A DNA stretch of 14,582 bases, from positions 1 through 14,582 of the forward strand of contig UQOH01000051.1 of the NCBI GenBank assembly GCA_900542625.1, read 5' to 3'. The notes beneath the pieces are model-generated. The model was not told the origin of the DNA and searched no databases. It was given only the letters and a program-made list of their open reading frames with translations. The position numbers and the translations under genes are program-made. Source of the DNA: an uncultured Fusobacterium sp. GTDB taxonomy: Bacteria > Fusobacteriota > Fusobacteriia > Fusobacteriales > Fusobacteriaceae. The first letter of the stretch is position 1; each line of letters opens with the position of its first letter. Shown here one piece after another: positions 1 through 6,495 of this stretch.

Positions 1-49
1 CTGCCTGTCACGTAGGAGGTCGCGAGTTCGAGTCTCGTCGCTCCCGCCA
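1..49 (+). tRNA. tRNA-Asp (GTC), 5' truncated by window edge
   Basis: The 3' part of a tRNA is visible. The anticodon loop CTGTCAC at 5-11 has anticodon GTC at 7-9, and its stem is CTGC before and GTAGG after. A T arm follows (GCGAG, TTCGAGT, CTCGT at about 22-38), then the acceptor strand CGCTCCC, discriminator G and an encoded CCA at 47-49. G at the discriminator position fits aspartate. The D arm and 5' acceptor strand lie outside the window. The gene is probably the end of a tRNA cluster or a longer transcript, because a terminator follows directly. Confidence 0.93.
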
Positions 50-61
50 TTATAGAAATTC

Positions 62-86
62 AAGACACAGAAATGTGTCTTTTTTT
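62..86 (+). terminator. Rho-independent terminator after tRNA-Asp
   Basis: A 6-bp stem, AGACAC (63-68) with GTGTCT (75-80), encloses a 6-base loop and runs straight into a T tract ending at 86. It lies 13 bases after the tRNA CCA end and separates the tRNA transcript from the restriction-modification operon. Confidence 0.8.
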
Positions 87-105
87 ATGTAAAATTATAA
101 AAAAG

Positions 106-135
106 TTGCTACTATATAGTTAATTATATTATAAT
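106..135 (+). promoter_or_regulatory. Probable sigma70-type promoter of the restriction-modification operon
   Basis: TTGCTA at 106-111 can serve as -35 and the perfect TATAAT at 130-135 as -10, with an 18-base spacer. The first start codon is at 177. The spacer begins with the perfect 10-bp palindrome ACTATATAGT (111-120), and TATTATAATA (127-136) around the -10 box is also self-complementary. Either could be an operator, but such AT-rich palindromes are common in DNA of this composition. No other promoter is evident before the later genes of the operon. Confidence 0.55.
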
Positions 136-176
136 AGTATATTAATAATATTTTAGCAAGTAGGAGGAAAATTTAC

Positions 177-1070
177 ATGGAATCATCCATTGTTAAACCT
201 TTTTTAAAGTGGGCAGGAGGGAAAGGACAACTTTTAAACGAAATAAGAAAATATTATCCTTTTAATGATAAAATAAAAAAATATGCAGAGCCTTTCGTAG
301 GAGGAGGTGCTGTGCTATTTGATATTTTAAATAATTGTGAATTAGAAGAAATTTATATAAGTGATATTAATTATGATTTAGTAAATTCCTATTTAGTAGT
401 TCGTGACAATATAGAGGAATTAATAATTTTACTTTTTAAATATCAGGAAGAGTATATTATTCTTGAAAACGAAGAGAGAAAAAAATATTTTTTAGAAAAA
501 AGAGAAGAATTTAATAAATTAAAAAATAATGAAGAAGATACAGATAAAATATTGAGAGCTGCATTGATGATTTTTTTAAACAAAACATGTTTTAATGGAC
601 TTTATCGTGTTAATAAAAAAGGACTTTTTAATGTTCCTATAGGTTCGTACAAGAAACCATGCATTTGTGATAAAGAGAATCTTAAGATGATATCAAAAAA
701 ATTACAAAAAGTAAAAATTATTTGTGGCGATTATAAAAAATCTATAGATTTTATAGATGATAGAACTTTTGTTTATTTTGATCCACCATATAGACCTTTA
801 ACAAATACGGCAAATTTTACAGCTTATACAGAAAATGATTTTAAGGAAAAAGAAGAAATAGAGTTAGCGGAGTTTGTAGAAAGAATAGATAAAATAGGAG
901 CAAAAATTCTTATTAGTAATTCAGATTCTAAAAACTTTGATGAAAACGATGATTTTTTTGATAGATTATATTTTGGTAAAAAAATTATGCGTGTTAATGC
1001 AACAAGAATGATTAATAGCAATAGCCAAAAAAGAGGAAAAATAAAAGAATTGTTAATTTCTAATTTTTAG
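177..1070 (+). CDS. DNA adenine N6-methyltransferase, Dam/DpnM type, probably GATC-specific
   Basis: This is the modification enzyme of a DpnII-type system. It transfers a methyl group from S-adenosylmethionine to the adenine N6, most likely in GATC, and so protects host DNA from the endonuclease encoded next. Family hallmarks of the D12 (alpha) class are in order: FLKWAGGKGQLL (residues 9-20), the AdoMet-binding EPFVGGGAV (38-46), the recognition-region signature FNGLYRVNKKGLFNVPIG (139-156) shared by Dam and DpnM, and catalytic DPPYRPL (202-208). The length of 297 aa is normal for DpnM-like enzymes. The start is ATG 177 with GGAGG at 163-167, nine bases upstream. The endonuclease start follows its stop by 11 bases. 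Leucine is mostly TTA, unlike the CTT-rich housekeeping genes downstream, which fits acquisition by transfer. The family call is firm; the GATC specificity follows from the family and from the DpnII-like neighbour. Confidence 0.95.
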   Translation: MESSIVKPFLKWAGGKGQLLNEIRKYYPFNDKIKKYAEPFVGGGAVLFDILNNCELEEIYISDINYDLVNSYLVVRDNIEELIILLFKYQEEYIILENEERKKYFLEKREEFNKLKNNEEDTDKILRAALMIFLNKTCFNGLYRVNKKGLFNVPIGSYKKPCICDKENLKMISKKLQKVKIICGDYKKSIDFIDDRTFVYFDPPYRPLTNTANFTAYTENDFKEKEEIELAEFVERIDKIGAKILISNSDSKNFDENDDFFDRLYFGKKIMRVNATRMINSNSQKRGKIKELLISNF

Positions 1071-1084
1071 GGAGGGGTATATTG
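1071..1084 (+). promoter_or_regulatory. Ribosome binding site fixing a TTG start of the endonuclease gene
   Basis: GGAGGGG at 1071-1077 directly follows the methylase stop codon and lies about six bases before TTG at 1082. No in-frame ATG or GTG lies between the upstream stop and the conserved N-terminal region, so TTG is the start. A weak start codon could hold endonuclease synthesis below that of the methylase (inference). Confidence 0.8.
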
Positions 1085-1942
1085 AAAAGAGATTTTTTGG
1101 ATTGGTTAAGCAGTTTTAGAGAAAGTATAGCTGATTATGGTTATTATATAGATTTTAAAAAAGTTCATAAAAATATTGAAGAAATAAAAATAGAATTAAA
1201 TATTTTAAATTCTTTAATAGGAGTTGAGAACATAGAGGAAAAATTTGAAGAAATTATAGAAAAATATCCGGAGGTTTTAAAATGTATACCTCTTTTGCTT
1301 GCTGTTAGAGCAAACGAGATTTATGCAATGGATAGTGAAGGAAAATATACATATAATTTTAAAGAAAAGAACTTACCTATTGAAGATTATAAAATTTTTA
1401 TGAGAAAAACAGGTTTATTTGATTTATTGTCAAAACATATAATATGCAATTTAATTGATTATGCAACTGGAGTAGAGACAGGTTTAGACTCAAATGGACG
1501 CAAAAATAGAGGCGGACATTTAATGGAAAATCTAGTTGAAAACTTTATGAAAAAAGCAGGATTTATAAAAAATGAAAGTTATTTTAAAGAAATGTATATT
1601 CATGATATAACTGAAAAATGGAATTTAGATCTTTCGGCTATTTCAAATAAAGGGAAAACAGAAAAAAGATTTGATTTTGTAATAAAAACAGAAAATATGA
1701 TTTATGGAATAGAAACTAATTTCTATGGCAGCGGTGGCTCTAAATTAAATGAAACAGCTCGTAGTTATAAGACATTAGCTCTTGAAATAGATACTATAGA
1801 AGGATTTACATTTGTATGGTTTACAGATGGAAAAGGTTGGACAAGTGCTAAAAATAATCTTGAAGAAACATTTGATATAATGGAACATATATATAATATT
1901 AAAGATTTAGAGAATGGAATCATTACAGAGGTATTTAAGTAA
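1082..1942 (+). CDS. Type II restriction endonuclease, DpnII/MboI family (GATC)
   Basis: This is the restriction half of the system and is predicted to cut unmethylated GATC. From memory of DpnII (288 aa), this 286-aa protein matches along nearly its whole length. Shared stretches include the N-terminal FLDWLSS region, the YYIDFKKVHKNI block (21-32), LNILNSLIG (39-47), DYATGVETGLDSNGRKNR (126-143), DLSAIS (183-188), KRFDFVI (195-201), GSKLNETARSYK (219-230) and the tail ETFDIMEHIYNIKDLE. Likely catalytic residues of the PD-(D/E)XK-type core are E149, D198 and E211, with asparagine (N213) in place of the usual lysine in the ExK position. The start is TTG, set by the adjacent GGAGG. The stop overlaps the next start codon by one base (TAATG), so translation is probably coupled. 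The gene is intact and very AT-rich. Confidence 0.95.
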   Translation: MKRDFLDWLSSFRESIADYGYYIDFKKVHKNIEEIKIELNILNSLIGVENIEEKFEEIIEKYPEVLKCIPLLLAVRANEIYAMDSEGKYTYNFKEKNLPIEDYKIFMRKTGLFDLLSKHIICNLIDYATGVETGLDSNGRKNRGGHLMENLVENFMKKAGFIKNESYFKEMYIHDITEKWNLDLSAISNKGKTEKRFDFVIKTENMIYGIETNFYGSGGSKLNETARSYKTLALEIDTIEGFTFVWFTDGKGWTSAKNNLEETFDIMEHIYNIKDLENGIITEVFK

Positions 1943-2691
1943 TGAAAAAGAAAAAAATAGAACAATGGGAACCGAATGATTTTGAGTTGGAAATGACTAC
2001 TGTATGGAGTTTTCCTAATAGAGGAAATTGGGCAACTCATGATGCGAAGTGGCGTGGGAATTGGTCACCTTATATTCCAAGAAATATATTATTAAGGTAT
2101 TCAAAAGAAGGCGAGCTAGTATTAGATCAATTTATTGGAGGTGGGACAACTCTTGTTGAGGCGAAACTGCTGAATAGAGATATTATTGGCGTTGATGTTA
2201 ATGACATTGCTCTTGAGAGATGTCGAGAGAAAATAAATTTTGAATATGAAAAAGCTAAAGGAAAAGTGTATTTAAAAAAAGGGGATGCTCGTAATCTTGA
2301 TTTTATTCCTGACAAAAGTGTAGATTTAATATGTACACATCCACCATATGCTAATATTATTTCTTATAGTGATAATATAGATGAAGATTTATCCAGATTA
2401 AAAATTCCAGAATTTTTAGAAGAAATGAGAAAAGTTGCGGAAGAAAGTTATAGAGTTTTAAAAGAGGGAAAATTTTGTGCTGTCCTTATGGGAGATACAC
2501 GACAAAAGGGGCATATGATTCCTTTAGCTTTTAAAGTATTAGAAGTTTTTCAAAAGTCAGGTTTTAGACTAAAAGAATTGATAATAAAAGAACAGCATAA
2601 TTGTAAAGCTACAGGCTATTGGAAGACTAACAGCATAAAATATAATTTTTTATTAATAGGGCATGAATATTTGTTTATATTTAAAAAATAA
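1942..2691 (+). CDS. Second DNA methyltransferase of the restriction-modification operon (N6/N4 class, not DpnA-like)
   Basis: This is an AdoMet-dependent amino-methyltransferase of 249 aa. The AdoMet motif is LDQFIGGGTT (61-70), followed by the acidic loop GVDVND (83-88), and the catalytic motif IV appears as THPPYANIISYS (132-143). A conserved N-terminal block, TVWSFPNRGNW (20-30) and RGNWSPYIPRNILLRY (38-53), resembles the motif X region of beta-class enzymes but precedes motif I. There is no obvious separate target-recognition domain. The canonical DpnII operon carries DpnA, which has DPPY first and its FVGSGT motif late; the present enzyme has a different order and sequence. The catalytic tetrapeptide begins with histidine (HPPY), so the acceptor atom (N6 of A or N4 of C) cannot be read from it. 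Its start overlaps the endonuclease stop, and a weak AGAGGT lies at 1927-1932. It probably gives extra protection at GATC, but another target or an RNA substrate cannot be excluded. Confidence 0.82.
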   Translation: MKKKKIEQWEPNDFELEMTTVWSFPNRGNWATHDAKWRGNWSPYIPRNILLRYSKEGELVLDQFIGGGTTLVEAKLLNRDIIGVDVNDIALERCREKINFEYEKAKGKVYLKKGDARNLDFIPDKSVDLICTHPPYANIISYSDNIDEDLSRLKIPEFLEEMRKVAEESYRVLKEGKFCAVLMGDTRQKGHMIPLAFKVLEVFQKSGFRLKELIIKEQHNCKATGYWKTNSIKYNFLLIGHEYLFIFKK

Positions 2692-2715
2692 TATTATTAC
2701 AGGAGGCAGTATAAA

Positions 2716-3048
2716 ATGAAAGTTGGAATTATCAGATGTATGCAGACAGAAGATTTTTGTCCGGGAACTACTGACTTTAAAATGATAGCAAACAAAAAAG
2801 GAGCTTTTGAAGGAACAGAAGAAGATATAGAAATAATAGGATTTATAAATTGTGGGGGATGTCCGGCAAAAAAAGCTGTTCTAAGAGTAAGAGAACTTTT
2901 GAAAAGGGGTGCTGATACAATTGCTTTTGCTTCTTGCATTCAAAAGGGAACTCCTATTGGATATCCATGTCCTTTTGCTCAAGAGATGAAAGTTTTAGTT
3001 GAAAAAGAGGCTGGAGAAAACATTAAAATTTTAGATTATACTCATTAA
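2716..3048 (+). CDS. CGGC domain-containing protein, putative metal or redox protein
   Basis: This small cytosolic protein of 110 aa belongs to the CGGC-domain family, whose biochemical role is unsettled but whose cysteine pattern suggests metal or redox chemistry. The signature NCGGCPAKK is at residues 45-53. Other conserved positions are C8 and C15 (RCMQTEDFCPG) and C74 and C85 (ASCIQKGTPIGYPCP), giving six cysteines in all and no signal peptide or membrane segment. The start is ATG 2716, nine bases after AGGAGG (2701-2706). It begins 24 bases after the second methyltransferase with no terminator between, so it may be read from the restriction-modification promoter. A strong terminator follows. 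No functional link to restriction is known; the gene may be native flanking DNA. Confidence 0.85.
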   Translation: MKVGIIRCMQTEDFCPGTTDFKMIANKKGAFEGTEEDIEIIGFINCGGCPAKKAVLRVRELLKRGADTIAFASCIQKGTPIGYPCPFAQEMKVLVEKEAGENIKILDYTH

Positions 3049-3076
3049 TTATAAAAACATTAAATAAAAAATAGAG

Positions 3077-3114
3077 TGAGCTGTTGGGGCAGATAAAATA
3101 ACAGCTCATTTTTT
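3077..3114 (+). terminator. Rho-independent terminator, possibly bidirectional
   Basis: A perfect 9-bp stem TGAGCTGTT (3077-3085) with AACAGCTCA (3100-3108) encloses a 14-base loop and is followed by six T (3109-3114). The flanks AAATAAAAAAT and ATTTTTTATTT are also complementary, so the other strand shows a T tract as well. It closes the restriction-modification/CGGC transcript 28 bases after the CGGC stop. Confidence 0.88.
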
Positions 3115-3133
3115 ATTTAAAAAATATGAAACA

Positions 3134-3162
3134 TTGAAAAATTTTGAAAAAAATCATAAAAT
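3134..3162 (+). promoter_or_regulatory. Sigma70-type promoter upstream of coaE
   Basis: TTGAAA (3134-3139) and TAAAAT (3157-3162) are separated by exactly 17 bases, each one mismatch from consensus. The site lies just after the preceding terminator and 33 bases before the coaE start, leaving a short 5' leader of roughly 25 bases. It probably drives coaE, the U32 gene and pgpA. Confidence 0.65.
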
Positions 3163-3194
3163 GAATAATAACAGATAATGAGGACGGTATAAAT

Positions 3195-3779
3195 ATGATA
3201 ATAGGACTTACAGGAGGAATAGCCTCAGGGAAAAGTACAGTAAGCAATATTTTAAAAAGTTTTGGAATAAAAATAGCAGATGCAGATGTAACAGCAAAAG
3301 AGATTTCTGAAAGAGAAGATGTAATTCGAGAAATGACAGAAATTTTTGGAAAAGAGATTTTGGGAGAAGAGGGAAAACTAGACAGAGCAAAATTAAAAGA
3401 AATGGTTTTTTCTGATAAAAATAAACTGTCAGCACTGAATAAATTAATTCATCCTAAAGTAAAAGAAGAATTTAAAAAAATAAAGGAAAATGCAGCTAAA
3501 AATGATATAATAATATTTGATATACCTTTACTGTTTGAATCTGGAATGGACAAAATGTGTGATAAAATAATTCTGGTTTTTGTAGACAGAGAAACACAGA
3601 TAAAAAGAATGTTTGAAAGAGACGGAATTTCAGAAGAACTGGCAGTAAAAATAATAGATGCTCAAATGAGCCTTGAAGAAAAAATGAAAAAGTCAGATAT
3701 TCATATTAATAATAATGGAACTTTAGAAGAACTTGAAAAAAAAGTCAAAGATATTTATATAAGTTTAAAAGGAGAATAA
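3195..3779 (+). CDS. coaE: Dephospho-CoA kinase
   Basis: It catalyses the last step of coenzyme A synthesis, the ATP-dependent phosphorylation of the 3'-hydroxyl of dephospho-CoA, in the cytosol. The 194-aa length is normal. The P-loop is GLTGGIASGKST (4-15). The conserved DAD (29-31) follows, then HPKV (86-89), the PLLFE motif (111-115) and the lid arginines R138 and R142 in a RMFERD context, then Q157 in the AQM segment. The start at ATG 3195 has GAGGA at 3180-3184. The U32 gene begins 4 bases after its stop, with its ribosome site inside the end of coaE, so the two are co-transcribed. A run of eight A near 3735-3742 lies in the 3' end, but the frame is intact. Confidence 0.97.
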   Translation: MIIGLTGGIASGKSTVSNILKSFGIKIADADVTAKEISEREDVIREMTEIFGKEILGEEGKLDRAKLKEMVFSDKNKLSALNKLIHPKVKEEFKKIKENAAKNDIIIFDIPLLFESGMDKMCDKIILVFVDRETQIKRMFERDGISEELAVKIIDAQMSLEEKMKKSDIHINNNGTLEELEKKVKDIYISLKGE

Positions 3780-3783
3780 ATTT

Positions 3784-5955
3784 ATGAAAATAGTAGCCCC
3801 AGCAGGAAATATGGAGAGATTTTATTCTGCAGTAAGTGCAGGTGCAGATGAAATTTATATGGGACTAAAAGGGTTTGGAGCAAGAAGAAATGCTGAGAAC
3901 TTTACATTGGAAGAATTTAAACAGGCTCTTGACTATGCACATGAAAGAGGAACAAGAATATTTCTTACTCTTAACACTCTTATGAAAAATGTAGAGATAG
4001 AGTTTTTATATCAGAACTTTAAAGCTTTGTATGAGCACGGGCTTGATGCTGTAATTGTGCAGGATTTAGGATATTTCAGATTTCTGAAAGAGAATTTCCC
4101 TGATATAGATTATCATGGAAGCACGCAGATGACAGCAGCAAATCATTTTGAGGCAAACTATCTTAAAAGTTTAGGTTTTAAAAGAGTTGTTCTTCCTCGT
4201 GAGATGAGTTTTGAAGAGATAAAGAAAATAAGAGAGAATACGGACATTGAGCTTGAAATATTTGTTTCAGGTGCTTTATGCATATGTTATTCAGGAAACT
4301 GTTACATGAGCAGTTTTATCGGAGGAAGAAGCGGAAACCGTGGTATGTGTGCACAGCCGTGCAGAAAAATATATACATCTGACAAGGGAGAAAAAGGATA
4401 TCTTCTTAGCCCGAAAGATCAGCTTATGGGATATGATGAGATACAAAAACTTAAAGAGATAGGAATTAACAGCATAAAAATAGAAGGAAGAATGAAAGAA
4501 AAAAATTATGTTTTTGAGGCTGTTAATTATTTTAAAACTCTTATAAACAATAATAAAACTGAAGAGAGAGTTTCATCTATCTTCAACAGAGGATATTCCA
4601 AAGGATATTTTTATGATAACGGAAGCACGCACTCTGTAATGAACAGAAACTATCCTGCAAATATGGGAAAACCTTTAGGAATTATCAGCGGAAAAGAACT
4701 TCTTCTTGAGGAAAATATAATGCTTGGAGACGGGATAATATATCTTTCAAAAGATTATGAAACTTTAGGCGGAGATTATATTAACAGAATTGAGAAGAAA
4801 AACAAAAAAGACAGATTTAAGACTGCTGAAAAAGGGGACAGAATTATTCTTCTTAATGCTCCAAAAGGTGCAAAATATGTTTTTAAAAATTATGATAAGA
4901 ATATAAATGATGATATAGAATCAAAATTAAAAAACAGCGACAAGAAAAAAGATATTGTTTTAAATTTTGAAGGAAAAGAGGGACAGCTTCCTGTGTTGGA
5001 AGTGTGTGCAGAGAACAACAGAGGAGAAAAAATTTCTGTAACAATAAAAGGAGAAAATCCTATTGAAAAAGCGTCAAAGAGAGGTGCAGACAAAGACAAT
5101 ATTGCAGAAAAACTTTCTGAAACAGGAGATACAACATTTAAAGTTAAAGAGTGTAATGTGTATATAGACAATAATATTTTTCTTCCTTTATCTGTTTTAA
5201 AGCAGATGAGAAGAGATGCTCTTGAAGAATTAAGAACAAAACTTATTGAGAGCCACAGAAGAGTTTTAGGAGAAAGAGAGATTTTCAGAATCCCTGTAAA
5301 AGAAGATGAAAGAAAAATTCCTGAAATTTCTGTTATGGCAACAACGGAAAAACAGGCAGAAACAGCAAGAAAACTTGGAATAACTAAAATTTATAAACGT
5401 GGAGTGGATATAGCAAGAGAAAACAATCTTCACAAGATTGATCTGAACAGTCAGCTGGCAACAAATCTTTATCAGGTTTTGGAAAATAAAAGTTCTGATA
5501 TAACAGTGGGATGGAATCTTAATATAGGAAATATTTATTCTCTTAATGAGTATGCAAAAATTCCTAATGTAAAAACTGTAATAATAACTCCTGAGCTTAA
5601 TTTTGAGCAGATTGAAAATATAGGAAAAGTTCCTGTGAGAAAAGCTCTGTTAGGATACAGCAAATTAAAAGGAATGTATCTTGAACTTCCTGTTTTTGAA
5701 AATGGAGAGGTTATAACAAATGAGCAGGGAGATAATTTCATAGTTCGCAGAAATGAACTTGGAAATGATGAAATTTATTTTGAAAGACCTTTAAATGTTT
5801 TAAGTCAGGTAAAAAGACTTGGAAAAATAGGAATAGATGAAGTGGTAATCGAACTTCTTGATGAAACAGAAGAAGAGATAAAAGAACTGATAAAAAATAT
5901 TGATAAAAAAGAAAATGCGTACAGTCCTTATAACTATGAGAGAGGTGTATTTTAA
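3784..5955 (+). CDS. U32 family protein with DUF3656-like extension, RlhA-like (putative RNA hydroxylation)
   Basis: This large U32-family protein (723 aa) was historically named a peptidase or collagenase. Characterised relatives RlhA (23S rRNA C2501 hydroxylation) and TrhP/TrhO-type tRNA proteins act in RNA hydroxylation, and U32 proteins of the UbiU/V group bind iron-sulfur clusters. The N-terminal U32 core has the start motif IVAPAGNMERFYSAVSAGADEIYMG (3-27 region), HGSTQMTAAN (111-120), the cysteine-rich core SGALCICYSGNCYMSS (162-177) and GGRSGNRGMCAQPCR (180-194), then SPKDQ (209-213) and IKIEGRMK (231-238). Cysteines are C166, C168, C173, C189 and C193. Residues from about 340 onward are a long extension whose first part fits DUF3656, as in RlhA. 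The start has AAAAGGAG (3767-3774) nine bases upstream. The stop overlaps pgpA by one base. The family is certain; which RNA it modifies is not. Confidence 0.88.
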   Translation: MKIVAPAGNMERFYSAVSAGADEIYMGLKGFGARRNAENFTLEEFKQALDYAHERGTRIFLTLNTLMKNVEIEFLYQNFKALYEHGLDAVIVQDLGYFRFLKENFPDIDYHGSTQMTAANHFEANYLKSLGFKRVVLPREMSFEEIKKIRENTDIELEIFVSGALCICYSGNCYMSSFIGGRSGNRGMCAQPCRKIYTSDKGEKGYLLSPKDQLMGYDEIQKLKEIGINSIKIEGRMKEKNYVFEAVNYFKTLINNNKTEERVSSIFNRGYSKGYFYDNGSTHSVMNRNYPANMGKPLGIISGKELLLEENIMLGDGIIYLSKDYETLGGDYINRIEKKNKKDRFKTAEKGDRIILLNAPKGAKYVFKNYDKNINDDIESKLKNSDKKKDIVLNFEGKEGQLPVLEVCAENNRGEKISVTIKGENPIEKASKRGADKDNIAEKLSETGDTTFKVKECNVYIDNNIFLPLSVLKQMRRDALEELRTKLIESHRRVLGEREIFRIPVKEDERKIPEISVMATTEKQAETARKLGITKIYKRGVDIARENNLHKIDLNSQLATNLYQVLENKSSDITVGWNLNIGNIYSLNEYAKIPNVKTVIITPELNFEQIENIGKVPVRKALLGYSKLKGMYLELPVFENGEVITNEQGDNFIVRRNELGNDEIYFERPLNVLSQVKRLGKIGIDEVVIELLDETEEEIKELIKNIDKKENAYSPYNYERGVF

Positions 5956-6452
5956 TGAAAAAAGCAATGGTAAAAAATCTTGCAACTTGTTTCGGGCTTG
6001 GAGATATGCCTAAAGCTCCGGGAACATTTGGAACTCTTGGAGGAATTCCAATATATATAGGGCTTATTCTTCTTAGAAAAGTTTTTCCAAACCACATGGT
6101 ATATAACTCTTTTTATTTTATGTTTCTGATGACATTCTTTGTGGTAGCAGTGTATGTTTCTGATATATGCGAAAGAGAGATATATCATGAGAAAGATCCG
6201 CAGAATGTTGTTATAGATGAGGTTTTGGGATTTTTAACAACACTTTTCCTTGTAAATCCTGTTGGTTTATTCCAGACTTTAGCAGCAATAGGACTTGCAT
6301 TTATAATATTCAGATTTTTTGATATAACAAAACCGGGACCAATATATAAATCTCAGTTTTTGGGAAATGGAGTAGGAGTTGTAATTGACGACTTCTTAGC
6401 AGGAATAATAGGAAACTTTTTAATGGTATGTATATGGACTTTCTTTTTTTAA
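5955..6452 (+). CDS. pgpA: Phosphatidylglycerophosphatase A
   Basis: This integral membrane phosphatase (165 aa) removes the phosphate from phosphatidylglycerophosphate to give phosphatidylglycerol, an anionic membrane lipid. The family signature GLGDMPKAPGTFGTLGG (14-30) is present, followed by membrane segments around 31-40 and 52-70. The conserved acidic motif VIDEV (86-90), the segment FRFFDITKPGPI (119-130) and VIDDFLAG (143-150) carry the probable Mg2+ ligands, and a final hydrophobic segment lies at 149-165. It starts at the ATG of a TAATG overlap with the U32 gene, with GAGAGAGG at 5938-5945, so its translation is probably coupled. The C terminus is encoded by a T run (6444-6450) immediately followed by A7, which forms a small AT palindrome across the stop codon. 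Confidence 0.95.
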   Translation: MKKAMVKNLATCFGLGDMPKAPGTFGTLGGIPIYIGLILLRKVFPNHMVYNSFYFMFLMTFFVVAVYVSDICEREIYHEKDPQNVVIDEVLGFLTTLFLVNPVGLFQTLAAIGLAFIIFRFFDITKPGPIYKSQFLGNGVGVVIDDFLAGIIGNFLMVCIWTFFF

Positions 6453-6461
6453 AAAAATAAG

Positions 6462-6467
6462 TATAAT
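6462..6467 (+). promoter_or_regulatory. Possible -10 element upstream of cinA
   Basis: A perfect TATAAT lies in the 40-base gap between pgpA and cinA, 25 bases before the preferred cinA start. No convincing -35 box is found at 16-18 bases upstream and there is no extended TG, so this is only a candidate internal promoter. The alternative is read-through from the coaE promoter. Confidence 0.3.
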
Positions 6468-6477
6468 ATAAAACAAT

Positions 6478-6495
6478 AAGGAGATGTTTTTTATG
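6478..6495 (+). promoter_or_regulatory. Ribosome binding site that selects ATG 6493 as the cinA start
   Basis: AAGGAG (6478-6483) directly abuts an in-frame ATG at 6484, leaving no spacing, while the next in-frame ATG at 6493 is nine bases away. The latter also places the conserved RAILILVGTELL at the very N terminus, as in the family. Confidence 0.75.

Noticed and set aside
5738..6097. Open frame of 119 codons on the - strand across the U32-pgpA junction
   Set aside because: It is antisense to two well-supported genes that overlap there, with a low-complexity sequence rich in F, H, L and S.
6444..6457. T7A7 tract at the pgpA stop as a phase-variation tract or terminator
   Set aside because: Slippage would only change the last residues, and there is no GC-containing stem; such tracts are expected in DNA of this composition.
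6484..6492. Upstream ATG as the cinA start
   Set aside because: The ribosome site AAGGAG abuts this ATG with no spacing; ATG 6493 has nine bases of spacing and gives the family-typical N terminus.
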